NCBI RefSeq assembly: GCF_000275845.1
Contig: NW_006766883.1
Location: forward strand, 2,890,544 to 2,954,543
DNA length: 64,000 nucleotides
From: Dichomitus squalens LYAD-421 SS1
Taxonomy: Eukaryota; Basidiomycota; Agaricomycetes; Polyporales; Polyporaceae
Direction: 5' to 3'
Shown here: positions 1 to 9,448 of the stretch, in pieces
Layout: every line of letters begins with the position of its first letter
Position numbering within the stretch: the first letter of the stretch is position 1
Notes under the pieces: generated by a model
Seen by the model: the letters and a program-made list of their open reading frames with translations, nothing else
Databases searched by the model: none
Told to the model about the DNA's origin: nothing
Program-made: the position numbers and the translations under genes

Positions 1-1016
1 ACTCCGTGGATGGGGTTTGGTGGCGTTATGGAGATTTGGACGGCGCCTTGGCTCTGGCGCGTGAAGGGAAGGGCTTGGTCGGGTTACAGTTGCATGGTGG
101 TGGGTATCTCGTCGGGAGCGCAAAGGATGTCATGTCGGGAGGCTCTCGTGAGTGTTTCATGTTTGCGATGTGTACTAGCAGCTGAACGACGCTACCTGTC
201 TCCAGGTATACCTCGAGGATTCATCGAGGTGCGTCCTGTTGACTCATTAGAAGTCCCGAAGTAGCTCTTGAGCTCGAACAGCAAGGAGTCTGCTCTTGCC
301 TGCTGTGTGAGCGTACATGTCTTCCTACTCCATGATGTCCGGTGCTCAGACCCATTCATCCTAGCTGTCGAGTATTCGCTCGTCGGTCAAAGGGATGACG
401 AGCCCGAGCATCCCTTTCCAACTCAGCTCCTCGAAGCGTTGTCCGCGTATCGCCACATTGTCCAAACCCTCAACGTTCCATCGAAACATGTCATCCTTAT
501 AGGCGATTCAGCAGGCGGTCACCTCGCACTAGCTCTGCAGCGCTATCTGCTGCAAAGCAACGTCCTACCTTCTCCAGGCGGCCTGATCTTGCTGAGCCCG
601 TGGTGCGATCTCTCTGTGTGCGAACGCCCCCGTTCCTCTCAGCATGCATGCGCTGACGCGCCAACTCTACTAGCGAAAGTCATATTCCCCATGTGAAACG
701 TCTGCTCGGCCCTCGGGCTACAGGCCAACTATCCACGCCTTACTTCTCTCCCGCGCTGCACCCACCGCCTCCGCAATGGCCACCCATGCTGGTGTACTAC
801 GGCAAATTCGAGCGATTCGTCGCTTCCATCAGCATGCTAGTGTCCCAATTCACGAATGCAGGCGCGCGCATCACGTCCTACGCAGCGGAGGAGATCCCGG
901 AGCGTTTTAGTCATGACTTCCTCATCATGGTCTCCGTGGAGAGGGCGTGGCCGAAGGAGGTGCGTAAGTGTTGGAAGCGGATCAAGGCATGGACGAAGCC
1001 GCTTGAGGCTGCATAG
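1..1016 (+). pseudogene. Broken alpha/beta hydrolase (HSL-like esterase/lipase), left end cut by window
   Basis: Remains of an alpha/beta-hydrolase of the hormone-sensitive-lipase type, which hydrolyses ester bonds. Bases 93-107 encode HGGGY, the oxyanion-hole motif, followed by a GTGAGT donor near 149 and a CTCCAG acceptor near 203. From 361 the frame reads a typical family core, with the nucleophile motif GDSAGGHLALAL near 508-540 and LLSPWCDLS near 589-618. The coding frame then shifts: KRLLGPRATGQLSTPYFSPA (from about 694) lies in another frame, and that frame has a stop at 654. The C-terminal part keeps the histidine motif SHDF near 909-920, but the place where the acidic triad residue is expected (GKFERFVASI) reads Ala. 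I infer a decaying gene; a missed short intron around 610-660 could rescue part of it. The start lies left of the window. Confidence 0.6.
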
Positions 1017-1173
1017 GCAACTTTCGTGATTTCGGCCCACTTGACGTCGGACCATGGTCCTGAGGCGTGTATCCCGCGTACGTGGTCCCGTTCACAGCTT
1101 CAGGAGATAGTTTAGCATACTAATGGGGGCCATCAGCAAGTATTGAAAAATGTCTGTATGATCGCTATAATGC

Positions 1174-1692
1174 TTACTGGCGAGATCCAGTGTACGTCTT
1201 CGTTGGCGGCAGCTTGTTGAATCCGACAGGTGTCCGACCGTGGGCGAGCTTCTCCGAGAACTGCTCTGCAAATTTGAAGAGGCCGTCGAGGTCACGCTCG
1301 GCCACGGACCAACGTTTGGCTCGCAACCATCCTCTCCTCCCGAGGGCGGCGATCGCGTCCCTCGCCCACATCCCACAATCCCAGTCCTCCTCCTGTAGAC
1401 GTAAGAGCGATGGATCGCTGAGTGCTCTTCCGACGTCCCCGAGACGATCTTCGTCGATGTCAGCGAAGTGGATGCGCCCTAGCATGAGTGGGGAGCGGAC
1501 GCTGTCCACTCTGCGATGCTCGAATGTCCAGTGGTCGCCTTTCTTAGTCGCGTGGTACATCCGCGTGGCCATCACGCTATCCGTACCTGCTCCCTTGGGT
1601 GCAATGAGGAGGGCCCAGTGGAACCGTGCGTCCTGGTTACTCCTTGGGGCGTTGTCGTACGACGCCAGGTAGATGCTGTGTTCGCCCGCCAT
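1174..1692 (-). CDS. DUF6914-like fungal protein of unknown function
   Basis: Single-exon frame of 172 residues from the Met at 1692; a frame-consistent Met lies six codons upstream at 1710. The protein opens with HSIYLASYDNAPRS and RFHWALLIAPKG, then MYHATKKGDHWTFEHR, and has a later WDCGMWARDAIAALGR stretch. This order (short beta strand, F-HWA-I-P, YHA, aromatic-rich turn, then a D-C-x-W helix) is what I remember of the fungal DUF6914 family, which has no known function. No signal peptide or membrane segment is visible. It sits between the broken hydrolase and the GH28 gene with no sign of co-regulation. The family assignment is from memory; the open frame itself is clear. Confidence 0.55.
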   Translation of the reverse strand: MAGEHSIYLASYDNAPRSNQDARFHWALLIAPKGAGTDSVMATRMYHATKKGDHWTFEHRRVDSVRSPLMLGRIHFADIDEDRLGDVGRALSDPSLLRLQEEDWDCGMWARDAIAALGRRGWLRAKRWSVAERDLDGLFKFAEQFSEKLAHGRTPVGFNKLPPTKTYTGSRQ

Positions 1693-1710
1693 CGTTCGCC
1701 GGATCCTCAA

Positions 1711-2444
1711 GGGTGCTTGTGAATCGGTGAGTACGTATGAACGAGTCGGCGGGGGCCTTTGATACCCACTTGTGGTGGGTCTAGTGTTATGATAAGGTCG
1801 CGAGTAGGCATCAGGGGCTCTTTGAAGGTACTTGTTCCAGAAACAACCGTCTTTGTTTTCCGATTGAGCGCTATGGCTCTCGCTTTGTCTACTCCTTGAT
1901 CAGGCACTCGTTTGTCTTCACCCCGCGCGCGAATTAGACGGCTAACACATGTCATGCCATCCTCGGCATGCTGAATATGCAGAGTGTAAGGAAATCATGC
2001 GACTGCCGAGTGGTCAATTTGAGAGCAACCGTTCCAGTCTCCCAAGTCAAGCGTCTACGAGCCACTGCCTCAACAGCCTGACGGATTCGTCCGGTGATCA
2101 TGCTGTATACCGACTCAAGTTCTCTGTTCCACTCTCAGCTGATGCGGCACGAGTACTGGCGTCATTCCAGCTAGACCTATGCGGAGGTGAGACTCGATAT
2201 CTCATATCGTTGCTTAGTCGTTGGCCGAAGGTACTTTCTGAGTAGAGACGATATCGTTCTCCAGCAGGCTCCGCCAAGAGTCGGGATTGCGCTGGTGTTT
2301 CCCTCTGGAACGTCTCGTTGTGCGCCATACGCATTTTGCTTGTGACGTCACACCAACATACAGGATGGGACATGCACTAGCAGCAGAACATACAACCCAA
2401 TCTCCAACTCTGACAAGTCTGGTTCGCGCCGCTGAGACAGGCGA
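1711..2444. other. Intergenic spacer, nothing recognised
   Basis: Only short open frames without splice-supported extensions or recognisable motifs. It lies between the start of the DUF6914-like gene and the stop of the GH28 gene, so it must hold the promoter of the former and the 3' end of the latter. Confidence 0.5.
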
Positions 2445-4857
2445 CTAGAGTAGTCCCTTAAGAGTAGGAACAAAAAGTCCATCCCAGCACTTGAATCCGA
2501 CGTCCGAGGTGACCTGGTGCGAGCATCAGACTCTGATCGACGTAATCCGGTAGGTATAAAGAAAGCGCACCGTGGAGGAATTGCATAGCACTCGGACCGG
2601 CGAGAATGTCTCGGTCCTGGCAAGGATGTGCTTGGCCACGATGTTCGTGGCTGGTAATGGTATCGTCATGAATACAACAAAGCCCTTTCATGCGAAACAC
2701 GTAGTCCGACATACCTGTGCCAGGGTACAAGTCAAAGATGATGACTTCCTTGCCCGTCGCGCCCGGGACGGCGTACCTGTTGGGAATAGTATCCGGAGAG
2801 TTCTCGTCAGTATCAAGCATGATATCAGGAGGATTTGATAGCAGCGTACCAGCACGGGTCGGTCACGCAGGAGCCTTCGACATAGCCGGGTTTACTGCGG
2901 ACGACGCGGTCAGGGTGATGGCGCGATCCCAAACCGCCTTGAAGAGGAGACTTACTCGTTGATGGTGCCAACGAAGTTCTCGAAGAGGAAATCTTGGATG
3001 TGTGTGTTGTTGGTGCTTGAACTGGACGGCGAACCAACCTAGATAGTCGTCTTAACTCGAGTACCGCTGCTTAAGCTGTGGATTACCTCCTGATCCCAGT
3101 AGCTAACAGCGGGTAGTGTGAGCAACCTCTACTATGGTAGTACTGATGCGTACTTACTTCTGAGTAACGTAGATCTTCGATCCCATAGAGCTACTGTCAG
3201 TAGGTGAATCACGAATCACGATGATATGTGCCTACCGGGAATAGAACATTATCGAACGCGATGTTCTTCCAAGTAATGCTGCATAACAGACATCAGATTT
3301 TTGAGAACCGCGGGCGAAGGATGCACGATTGGCTCACTTCCGTGCAAGACCATTACCTCCAGTCCAGCTCTTGAACCTAGCGGCGTAAAGAGTGTTTTTC
3401 TCCACGGAGGATTCATCAGTATCATCGGCAAAAACGACCCTAAGCAAACCTACCATGATCACATTCTCGATCCTGGTCACATGGATACCGAATGGCGTTA
3501 GCGAGACGTCTTAATGCTTATTGAATATTCAACCCACAGCACATTCTGAACGTCCGCAACGGAGCCGCCCTTGCCGAGCGAACCAATGGACAGGCCATGG
3601 CCGCCTTCGCAGTAGCTGTTCCTATTGTCCATGGCATATATCGAATTCAGATCTATGGGCAGACCGATGGATAGGGTCAAAGCTATTACCTGAAGACGAT
3701 GTTCTCTGCCCCACTTCCGACAGTCAAGCAATCGTCGCCGTTCTGAACGTGGTTGTTCTCGAACAGCATGTTCGTGCCTCCGGCAGAGAAACCTGTAGGG
3801 CGGCATGAGTAGGTCGCTACAACAGGTCAATGAAGCTGTATCAACGCACCGTCACTACAACCGAAACCCGTTGTTTCAATCTGTCAAGGAAAGGAGATCA
3901 CGCTATGAAGTAGTAACTCACGTATTGAACGGGAAAGACTGGTGCATCCGGTAAGCAGGTTAGCTGTATGTGATTGGGTGCCAAGACTTACACCAGTGCT
4001 CGACACAGCGACGATCTTATTGTTGTATACGTGGAGATTCTTCGAGCCACTTGTAGCAAAGTTCCAAGCGATGGGCTATAATGCTCGAAGTAAGCGAGCG
4101 AACATCATACCTGAGTTGAAAAGCTGGAGACGAACCTTCCACAGCTTGATGTCACGGATGACACCGTTCGTAATGTGGTTGAACGCCCAACCGTGCGGAC
4201 GGTTAGTTTGCTGGGCAGCATCCCACCACTGTGCCCGCGCGCGTCAGCAATGACATTCGGATGGAGAGAGCTGTACCACCGCTCACAGCTTGACCGTGTC
4301 CGTCAACCCAACCCCACTTGGGATCCGTAGAGCCGCGCAAAGTGACGTTGTTGCCACCAGTAAACGTGAACCTACAGATGAACATCGAGTCAGGACCAGA
4401 CCGGCACTCCATCCGTCTGTCAAACTCACCATGAACCTGGAAAACCCTGAGTTCCGACGCGAGCTGGTTTCAATGCTATCCGTGAAGTCGCAGCAGCGGC
4501 ACCACTTACCGAGGCGCTGACGACATCTGAAAAGGACATGTGTCAGCCCAACAAATGCGCAAACTTGTATGTTAGACACAGACTTTGAACGGTAGAAATG
4601 TCATCCGGATAGCTGAGGTTCCCCTCTATCGCGATCTCCACATTGGTGAACGTGGGGAATTTGATGGGGGTGAATATGTTGTACTTGGTGCCCTTCGCAA
4701 ATAAAATGGTCGCATTGGCCGAATAATTCCCTGACGCTAATGCCGCCTTCAAGACAGGGGTATCATCTTGTCCGTCTACGTGGGGTACAACGAAGGTATT
4801 CCAAGCCGTGACATGTCCAGTCAAGAGGAGGAGCAGTGCAAAGTGTCTTTGGGCCAT
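2445..4857 (-). CDS. Secreted glycoside hydrolase family 28 (polygalacturonase-type pectinase)
   Basis: GH28 enzymes are secreted beta-helix hydrolases that cleave galacturonan-type pectin. The gene starts at 4857 with a signal peptide (MAQRHFALLLLLTGHVTAW) and can be read intact to a stop at 2445-2447 through about 20 exons. Successive exons give FTFTGGNNVTL, STDPKWGWVDGHGQA, WWDAAQQTNRPHGWAF, IAWNFATSGSKNLHVYNN, the catalytic NTDG motif, NGDDCLTVGSGAENIVF (the paired catalytic Asp), YCEGGHGLSIGSLGKGG (catalytic His region), ARFKSWTGGNGLARN, NIAFDNVLFP, YVTQNYWDQE, IQDFLFENFVGTIN, SCVTDPCW, VIIFDLYPGT and VGFKCWDG. All catalytic motifs are present. Exons are as short as 5 bases (3850-3854). 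The closest type in my memory is the exo-acting or xylogalacturonan/rhamnogalacturonan branch; the exact substrate cannot be told. Confidence 0.9.
3850..3854 (-). other. Inferred 5-nucleotide microexon of the GH28 gene
   Basis: On the minus strand an acceptor (TTGTAG) directly precedes the five bases TGACG, and a donor (GTGCGT) directly follows. Inserting exactly these bases between the exon ending AAT AC and the exon beginning GT TTC TCT restores N-T-D-G-F-S-A-G-G, which contains the conserved NTDG motif. No other splice choice I tried keeps both the frame and the motif. Confidence 0.65.
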
Positions 4858-4914
4858 TCTGCTAGGGTGAAAAAGAGAACGGTGGCAGAAAAATGACCAC
4901 TCATCGGCTGTATG

Positions 4915-4922
4915 CTCTTATA
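4915..4922 (-). promoter_or_regulatory. TATA-like box of the GH28 gene
   Basis: The minus strand reads TATAAGAG about 60 bases before the GH28 start codon at 4857, a usual distance for a fungal core promoter. Confidence 0.4.
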
Positions 4923-5713
4923 GTGAGATGGCACGCGCATCCTGGCAATTAGGATCGCGTCGGTCTCGAGGAAGACAGGGACTACCAGGCACGACCTTGG
5001 GCATCACGTGAACAAGCAGGCATCATGTGGGGGCTACATACGCTGTAAGAATCGGGCTGCGATAATACAGGAGACGATCGTGTAGAGACAAGTCCGTTCG
5101 CTGGGCGAGCAGATGACCGGTCATACACCATCAATCCCAACGGCCCGCAACCGACACCGGCATCTGCTCCGTTTACCCCGACGGGCCCCTCGGGACCGCC
5201 GGCCCCTTGTCTCCGGACCACGCGGCACATGATGTCGACCAGTGGTAGCACGCACTGATTGGAATTTTGCGCGAGGCCTTCCAATCTGTGGCCCTCGTGA
5301 GCCGCAACTCAGTACTTGACATGTTGTTGCGATGCGTATCAGCTTTTGACAATTGGCAAAGTTTCGGACCACATTGGCGTCGATGTTACGACATCGAAGG
5401 TACCCGGCGAGTAGCTGCACTGATACAGGTGGTGACGCCGATTGAGCGAGCGTCTGCCAAGGTTTGAAGCATCATATCGGTTTACTATAGCCCTCAGTGT
5501 TTTCAACTCTAGAGTTAGGGCCGCCGCACCGATTTAACGGTATCTCATGGTTCATGAGATGCCACAGAGTCAGCAGTCTTCGTGATTTGATTCTCTCTCG
5601 GTGACGGAATACCGAACAGTATAGGCGGAGCCTCGACTATCGCTTGTGTGGTCACAACATGCATGGAGTCGCAGGCGAGGCAACGGCGATGGAGACGGGC
5701 GCTATGCATCCTT
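4923..5713. other. Intergenic spacer between divergent GH28 and GST
   Basis: No convincing coding exon was seen on either strand. The two flanking genes point away from each other, so this is the shared promoter space. Confidence 0.5.
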
Positions 5714-5719
5714 TATAAT
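5714..5719 (+). promoter_or_regulatory. TATA-like box of the GST gene
   Basis: TATAAT lies 50-56 bases upstream of the GST start codon at 5770. Confidence 0.35.
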
Positions 5720-5769
5720 CGGCGAGTAGAGGGAGGCGACGAGTATGATGGGGAACCTGAAGATCAAGC

Positions 5770-6736
5770 ATGACGGTCGAGCCTAAGCGCGGTCTTGTGC
5801 TCTATAGCGCTCCTGTGAGTACAAGTCATTGTCAAGGTCTTCAACCGACTCTGACCTTACAACCCTACACAGGCTTCGCCGTATCCTCTGAGGGTAAGGC
5901 CAGACCTAGATCCAGCGATCCCGAGAACTCATGACACAGTGCACAGGTGCGCATTGCCCTTGAAGAGGCCCAGGTGAAGTACGATTTCGTGTCGTTTCCT
6001 TTGGACGAGCGACCGGACGACTACGTCAAAAATGTATACCCTGCCGGTAAGGTCAGTAATGATCAGTCACATGTGTATGTGTAGAGGGGTGGCGACTTAC
6101 CTGGACGTAGGTTCCGTTGATGGTATACGGGGGCATCGAAAGCTTCCCGGCCGGAAAGCTGCTCCCCGGATCGGCAGTCATAACTGAATCCCTCGTCATC
6201 CTCGAATTCCTAGCAGACCTTTACCCAGATGCCCGCCTCCTACCGGAGGACCCGGTGAAGCGGTCGCAGGCACGCATCTTTATGAACACCTTGAATCTAC
6301 GGATGACAGATGATATTGCGAAGTGGCTCACCAACAACGACGAGGAGGAAGCATACCTCGACCTGTTACCTCGACCTGTTAGAGGCCTTGCAAGCAACCA
6401 TGCCAGAAGTGGGTTATGTAGTCGGGGAGTGGTCCATTGCCAACGCCGCCCTCTTGCCGTTCCTGCTGTGGATGTCGGTCATCGTCAAGACAAGGGTCGG
6501 ATACTACGTGCGGCTCCACAACGTCGAGCATGTGAAGGCGGAGTGGGCTTCTCCTCGATTTGCGAGGCTTCCGCAGCACTATGACCAGTCTATTGCGCGA
6601 CCGAGCACCTCAGTAACCTGGGACGAGGTATGTACTCCAGCCTTCCGATGTACTCGTGCTGAACCGATCGGGAGCACCTACCTTGCAGGAAAATGTCATC
6701 AATTACTGGCTCGCGCGATTTGCGACGGAACTGTGA
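5770..6736 (+). pseudogene. Glutathione S-transferase gene broken by a 13-base tandem duplication
   Basis: Glutathione S-transferases conjugate glutathione to electrophiles in the cytosol. Exons at 5770-5814, 5873-5893 and 5947-6051, then from 6111, give an N-terminal thioredoxin-like domain: LVLYSAP, SPYPLRVRIALEEAQVKY, then VPLMVYGG and ITESLVILEFLADLYPDARL (glutathione-binding E-S). The frame then runs into TACCTCGACCTGT, present twice in direct succession (6354-6366 and 6367-6379). The extra 13 bases shift the frame by one. With a single copy the frame continues as LEALQATMPEVGYVVGEWS through the helical C-terminal domain to TSVTWDE, a donor at 6628 and a last exon 6689-6736 ending in ENVINYWLARFATEL and a stop. 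Everything else is intact, so the lesion is young or a sequencing or assembly error. Confidence 0.8.
6354..6379 (+). repeat. 13-base perfect tandem duplication inside the GST gene
   Basis: TACCTCGACCTGT occurs at 6354-6366 and again at 6367-6379. Thirteen is not a multiple of three, so it moves the GST reading frame. Confidence 0.95.
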
Positions 6737-7306
6737 TCACTGATGGTAAGACGAGAGACAGAGAGGGCATTTGCGTTTCTGTAGCTCAACCGACAACCAT
6801 GACCGGCCTTCTCTCGCATCCTGTGTCCCCAAGCCGTGCGTTATCGTATTAGCATCGATAGGACACGTAGCGTCGTGAATACTGCGAGGGCTGACATGTT
6901 GGGGCTGGGAAATCAAAGACGCGCTGCCAATAGTGCACTTGACGAAACGGGAACGACGCCTTCATCGATGGAGGAGAACTTACGACGCGAAGCTTCGCCG
7001 TCCGATTCACATGGAGAAACGGTGATTCTCACTACCGGTGGCATCTTCCGGTCGCTCGAAGTAACCTTGATACGATACCTGCGCCAGGCTTGGATTGACT
7101 TCGACCTTGACGTGTCGGATACAACTCGCCGCTCCGTTCTAAAAAGCGTGAGTCGGACGAAGCAGTCAGCTGGGGAAGGAACAGTTCTGGATATCTCTGG
7201 ACACCGAAGCGTACTAACCATAAGTGCCTTTTGGATTGCGGGTTATAGATGCAACATCCGAAGAACCGCGGGGGACGTGATTGCGCTTGGCGCAAGGTGG
7301 GAGGCA
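6737..7306. other. Unassigned sequence into which the LTR element inserted
   Basis: Open frames exist on both strands (for example minus 6913-7221), but I recognise no domain and no coherent splice pattern. The LTR element splits this sequence from that after 9448. Confidence 0.4.
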
Positions 7307-7311
7307 TTTCC
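7307..7311 (+). repeat. Target-site duplication of LTR element, left copy
   Basis: TTTCC immediately left of the outer LTR. The same five bases follow the right LTR at 9444-9448. Five bases is the normal size for LTR retrotransposon integration. Confidence 0.8.
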
Positions 7312-7503
7312 TGTAGAAGTTCGAGGGCAAGCGGGCACAAATGGGATTCGCGTTTGGCCGGTGCAAACGCGTGCCGTACGTAGTACATACAATAGACCTT
7401 ATATACACAGTAGAATAGGGGTAGATAAGGGCGCGGATATCCGTCGGGGGGCGGACCTGTGGCGCTCGTTCCGCGAGCTCGCCATCTTGACGCCAGGATT
7501 CCA
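7312..7503 (-). repeat. LTR copy 1, truncated by the sequence gap
   Basis: It matches the first 192 or so bases of the 196-base LTR at 7920 and 9248, with one G missing in a G run near 7456, and stops at the N run four bases or so before the LTR end. Confidence 0.9.
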
Positions 7504-7919
7504 NNNNNNNNNNNNNNNNNNNNNNNNNNNNNNNNNNNNNNNNNNNNNNNNNNNNNNNNNNNNNNNNNNNNNNNNNNNNNNNNNNNNNNNNNNNNNNNNN
7601 NNNNNNNNNNNNNNNNNNNNNNNNNNNNNNNNNNNNNNNNNNNNNNNNNNNNNNNNNNNNNNNNNNNNNNNNNNNNNNNNNNNNNNNNNNNNNNNNNNNN
7701 NNNNNNNNNNNNNNNNNNNNNNNNNNNNNNNNNNNNNNNNNNNNNNNNNNNNNNNNNNNNNNNNNNNNNNNNNNNNNNNNNNNNNNNNNNNNNNNNNNNN
7801 NNNNNNNNNNNNNNNNNNNNNNNNNNNNNNNNNNNNNNNNNNNNNNNNNNNNNNNNNNNNNNNNNNNNNNNNNNNNNNNNNNNNNNNNNNNNNNNNNNNN
7901 NNNNNNNNNNNNNNNNNNN
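7504..7919. other. Assembly gap (416 N)
   Basis: Unsequenced bases. The gap opens near the end of one LTR copy and closes on the first base of another. Long open frames that appear to cross it are meaningless. Confidence 0.95.
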
Positions 7920-8115
7920 TGTAGAAGTTCGAGGGCAAGCGGGCACAAATGGGATTCGCGTTTGGCCGGTGCAAACGCGTGCCGTACGTAGTACATACAA
8001 TAGACCTTATATACACAGTAGAATAGGGGTAGATAAGGGCGCGGATATCCGTCGGGGGGCGGGACCTGTGGCGCTCGTTCCGCGAGCTCGCCATCTTGAC
8101 GCCAGGATTCCAACA
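7920..8115 (-). repeat. LTR copy 2 (196 bases)
   Basis: It starts TGTAGAAGTTCG and ends GGATTCCAACA, and appears identical by eye to the copy at 9248-9443. It begins exactly at the first base after the N run. Confidence 0.92.
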
Positions 8116-8271
8116 CATCCCCTCGAGCGAGCGCGGGCAACGAGCGAAGGATAACAAACAAATTGAACGGGGCGGGGATAAGGGAAACAGCGAGCAAGGA
8201 AGGAGGGGTTGTGTCCGCACAAATAAGGGATAACGTACGATAAGTCTAATACATCCCCTTAATCGGGGCGT

Positions 8272-9057
8272 TTACCACGCTTCCGTCTCCTTCTCGGCAA
8301 GAAGCTGATCGGCGCTAACGGTTGCCGAAAACGCGTAATGGGCCTCTTCAGTCTTAAGCTCGGGGCAGTCGCGCTGATAGTGGCCCTTCTTCGAGCACTT
8401 GAAGCAGGTGATGCGCTCGAGCGGGGTGCGGGGCTTCGTGTAAGCAGCGAGGGCGACTTCGGAGTCATGATGAGGCGGGTTGAGGGACAATTGGCGCGAC
8501 TCTTCGTTAAGTAAGCGGGTGATGACGTAATCGATGGTAAGCTCGCTAGGCGGGGTAGAGTCGAGATTAACGACCAGCTGGGAATACGAATCGGGGAGGC
8601 CATTCGTGAGAACGAGGATGCGGTCTTCATCGGAGATAGAGGCGTCAATCTCCTCGAGGCGGAAGGCGGCCCGGCGGACGTCAGCGATCCACGATGTCAT
8701 CGTTTGTTCCGGGCGCTTCGTTAGGCGCCAGAAAGCGCGCCGGTGCGCGACCCGGGTACCAAAGCCGCGGGCGCGGTGGACTCGACGGAGCTCGGTCCAG
8801 ACTTCGTGAACATCTTGTGATTGGATGTGGGCGTACTGGGTGGGCTCGATATTCAAGATAATCTCGGCGCGCGCTTCTGCGATCTTCGCACGCCAGGCAC
8901 GCACAGCCTTCGTGTTATCAGAGCCGGAGGGGCGGGTTTCATCAGCAGGGGCGCTCGTAACCTCCCAGAGACCCTTGCGAACAAGGAGGGCCTCCATGCC
9001 GATAACCCATTCAGCGTAGTTGTCGTCGGCGAGCTTTGCAATTGTGGGCGGTGCCAT
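8272..9057 (-). CDS. gag: Copia-type gag polyprotein, stand-alone
   Basis: A 261-residue single-exon protein forming the particle and binding the RNA of the retroelement. It opens with MAPPTIAKLADDNYAEW, the usual Copia gag start (L-x-x-x-N-Y-x-x-W), and continues with a helical region containing VWTELRRVH and LTNGLPDSYSQLVVNL, typical of the UBN2/gag-polypeptide domain. Near residues 220-233 is a CCHC zinc knuckle, CFKCSKKGHYQRDC. The protein stops about 25 residues after that, and nothing resembling protease or polymerase follows before the LTR. The frame is intact with no stops, so the element may still be mobilised in trans. Confidence 0.9.
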   Translation of the reverse strand: MAPPTIAKLADDNYAEWVIGMEALLVRKGLWEVTSAPADETRPSGSDNTKAVRAWRAKIAEARAEIILNIEPTQYAHIQSQDVHEVWTELRRVHRARGFGTRVAHRRAFWRLTKRPEQTMTSWIADVRRAAFRLEEIDASISDEDRILVLTNGLPDSYSQLVVNLDSTPPSELTIDYVITRLLNEESRQLSLNPPHHDSEVALAAYTKPRTPLERITCFKCSKKGHYQRDCPELKTEEAHYAFSATVSADQLLAEKETEAW

Positions 9058-9105
9058 CGGGGCGGGAGCAGCGGGGAGCGCGGGGTGGTCACGGTTACGG
9101 GGTCG

Positions 9106-9175
9106 TCGGGGTGCACGGGGTCGTCGTCGGGTCGGTCGTCGTCGGGTCGGTCGTCGTCACGGGTCGTCGGTTCGC
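9106..9175. repeat. GTCGTCGGG-rich low-complexity tract in the element leader
   Basis: Several near-copies of GGGTCGGTCGTCGTC lie between the gag start codon and the 5' LTR. It is probably replication slippage in the untranslated leader. Confidence 0.6.
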
Positions 9176-9247
9176 GGGATCGTCGAGTGGCTTCGGCCCC
9201 ACTAGGCAGTGCCTCGAATTATCCTTCGGGCAGAGGAGACGCGTTTG

Positions 9248-9443
9248 TGTAGAAGTTCGAGGGCAAGCGGGCACAAATGGGATTCGCGTTTGGCCGGTGC
9301 AAACGCGTGCCGTACGTAGTACATACAATAGACCTTATATACACAGTAGAATAGGGGTAGATAAGGGCGCGGATATCCGTCGGGGGGCGGGACCTGTGGC
9401 GCTCGTTCCGCGAGCTCGCCATCTTGACGCCAGGATTCCAACA
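9248..9443 (-). repeat. LTR copy 3 (5' LTR of the minus-strand element)
   Basis: 196 bases, TG...CA ends, identical by eye to the copy at 7920-8115 and flanked on the right by the TTTCC target duplication. Confidence 0.93.
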
Positions 9444-9448
9444 TTTCC
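9444..9448 (+). repeat. Target-site duplication of LTR element, right copy
   Basis: TTTCC, matching 7307-7311. Confidence 0.8.

Larger units (their letters stand above)
7312..9443 (-). mobile_element. Non-autonomous, gag-only Copia-type LTR retrotransposon
   Basis: The element is bounded by near-identical 196-base LTRs (TGTAGAAG...CCAACA on the plus strand) and by TTTCC on both sides. Its only gene is a Copia-type gag on the minus strand; no protease, integrase or reverse transcriptase is present. Read on the minus strand, the 5' LTR is at 9248-9443, and a purine-rich GAGGGGATG, a possible polypurine tract, abuts the LTR at 8115. If the N run is an artefact (see findings), the true element is about 1,524 bases. 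It must depend on enzymes from a full-length relative. The near-identity of the LTR copies points to a recent insertion. Confidence 0.85.

Noticed and set aside
6836..8222. Long frames crossing the N run
   Set aside because: They are open only because N codons contain no stops; the sequenced parts are LTR sequence.
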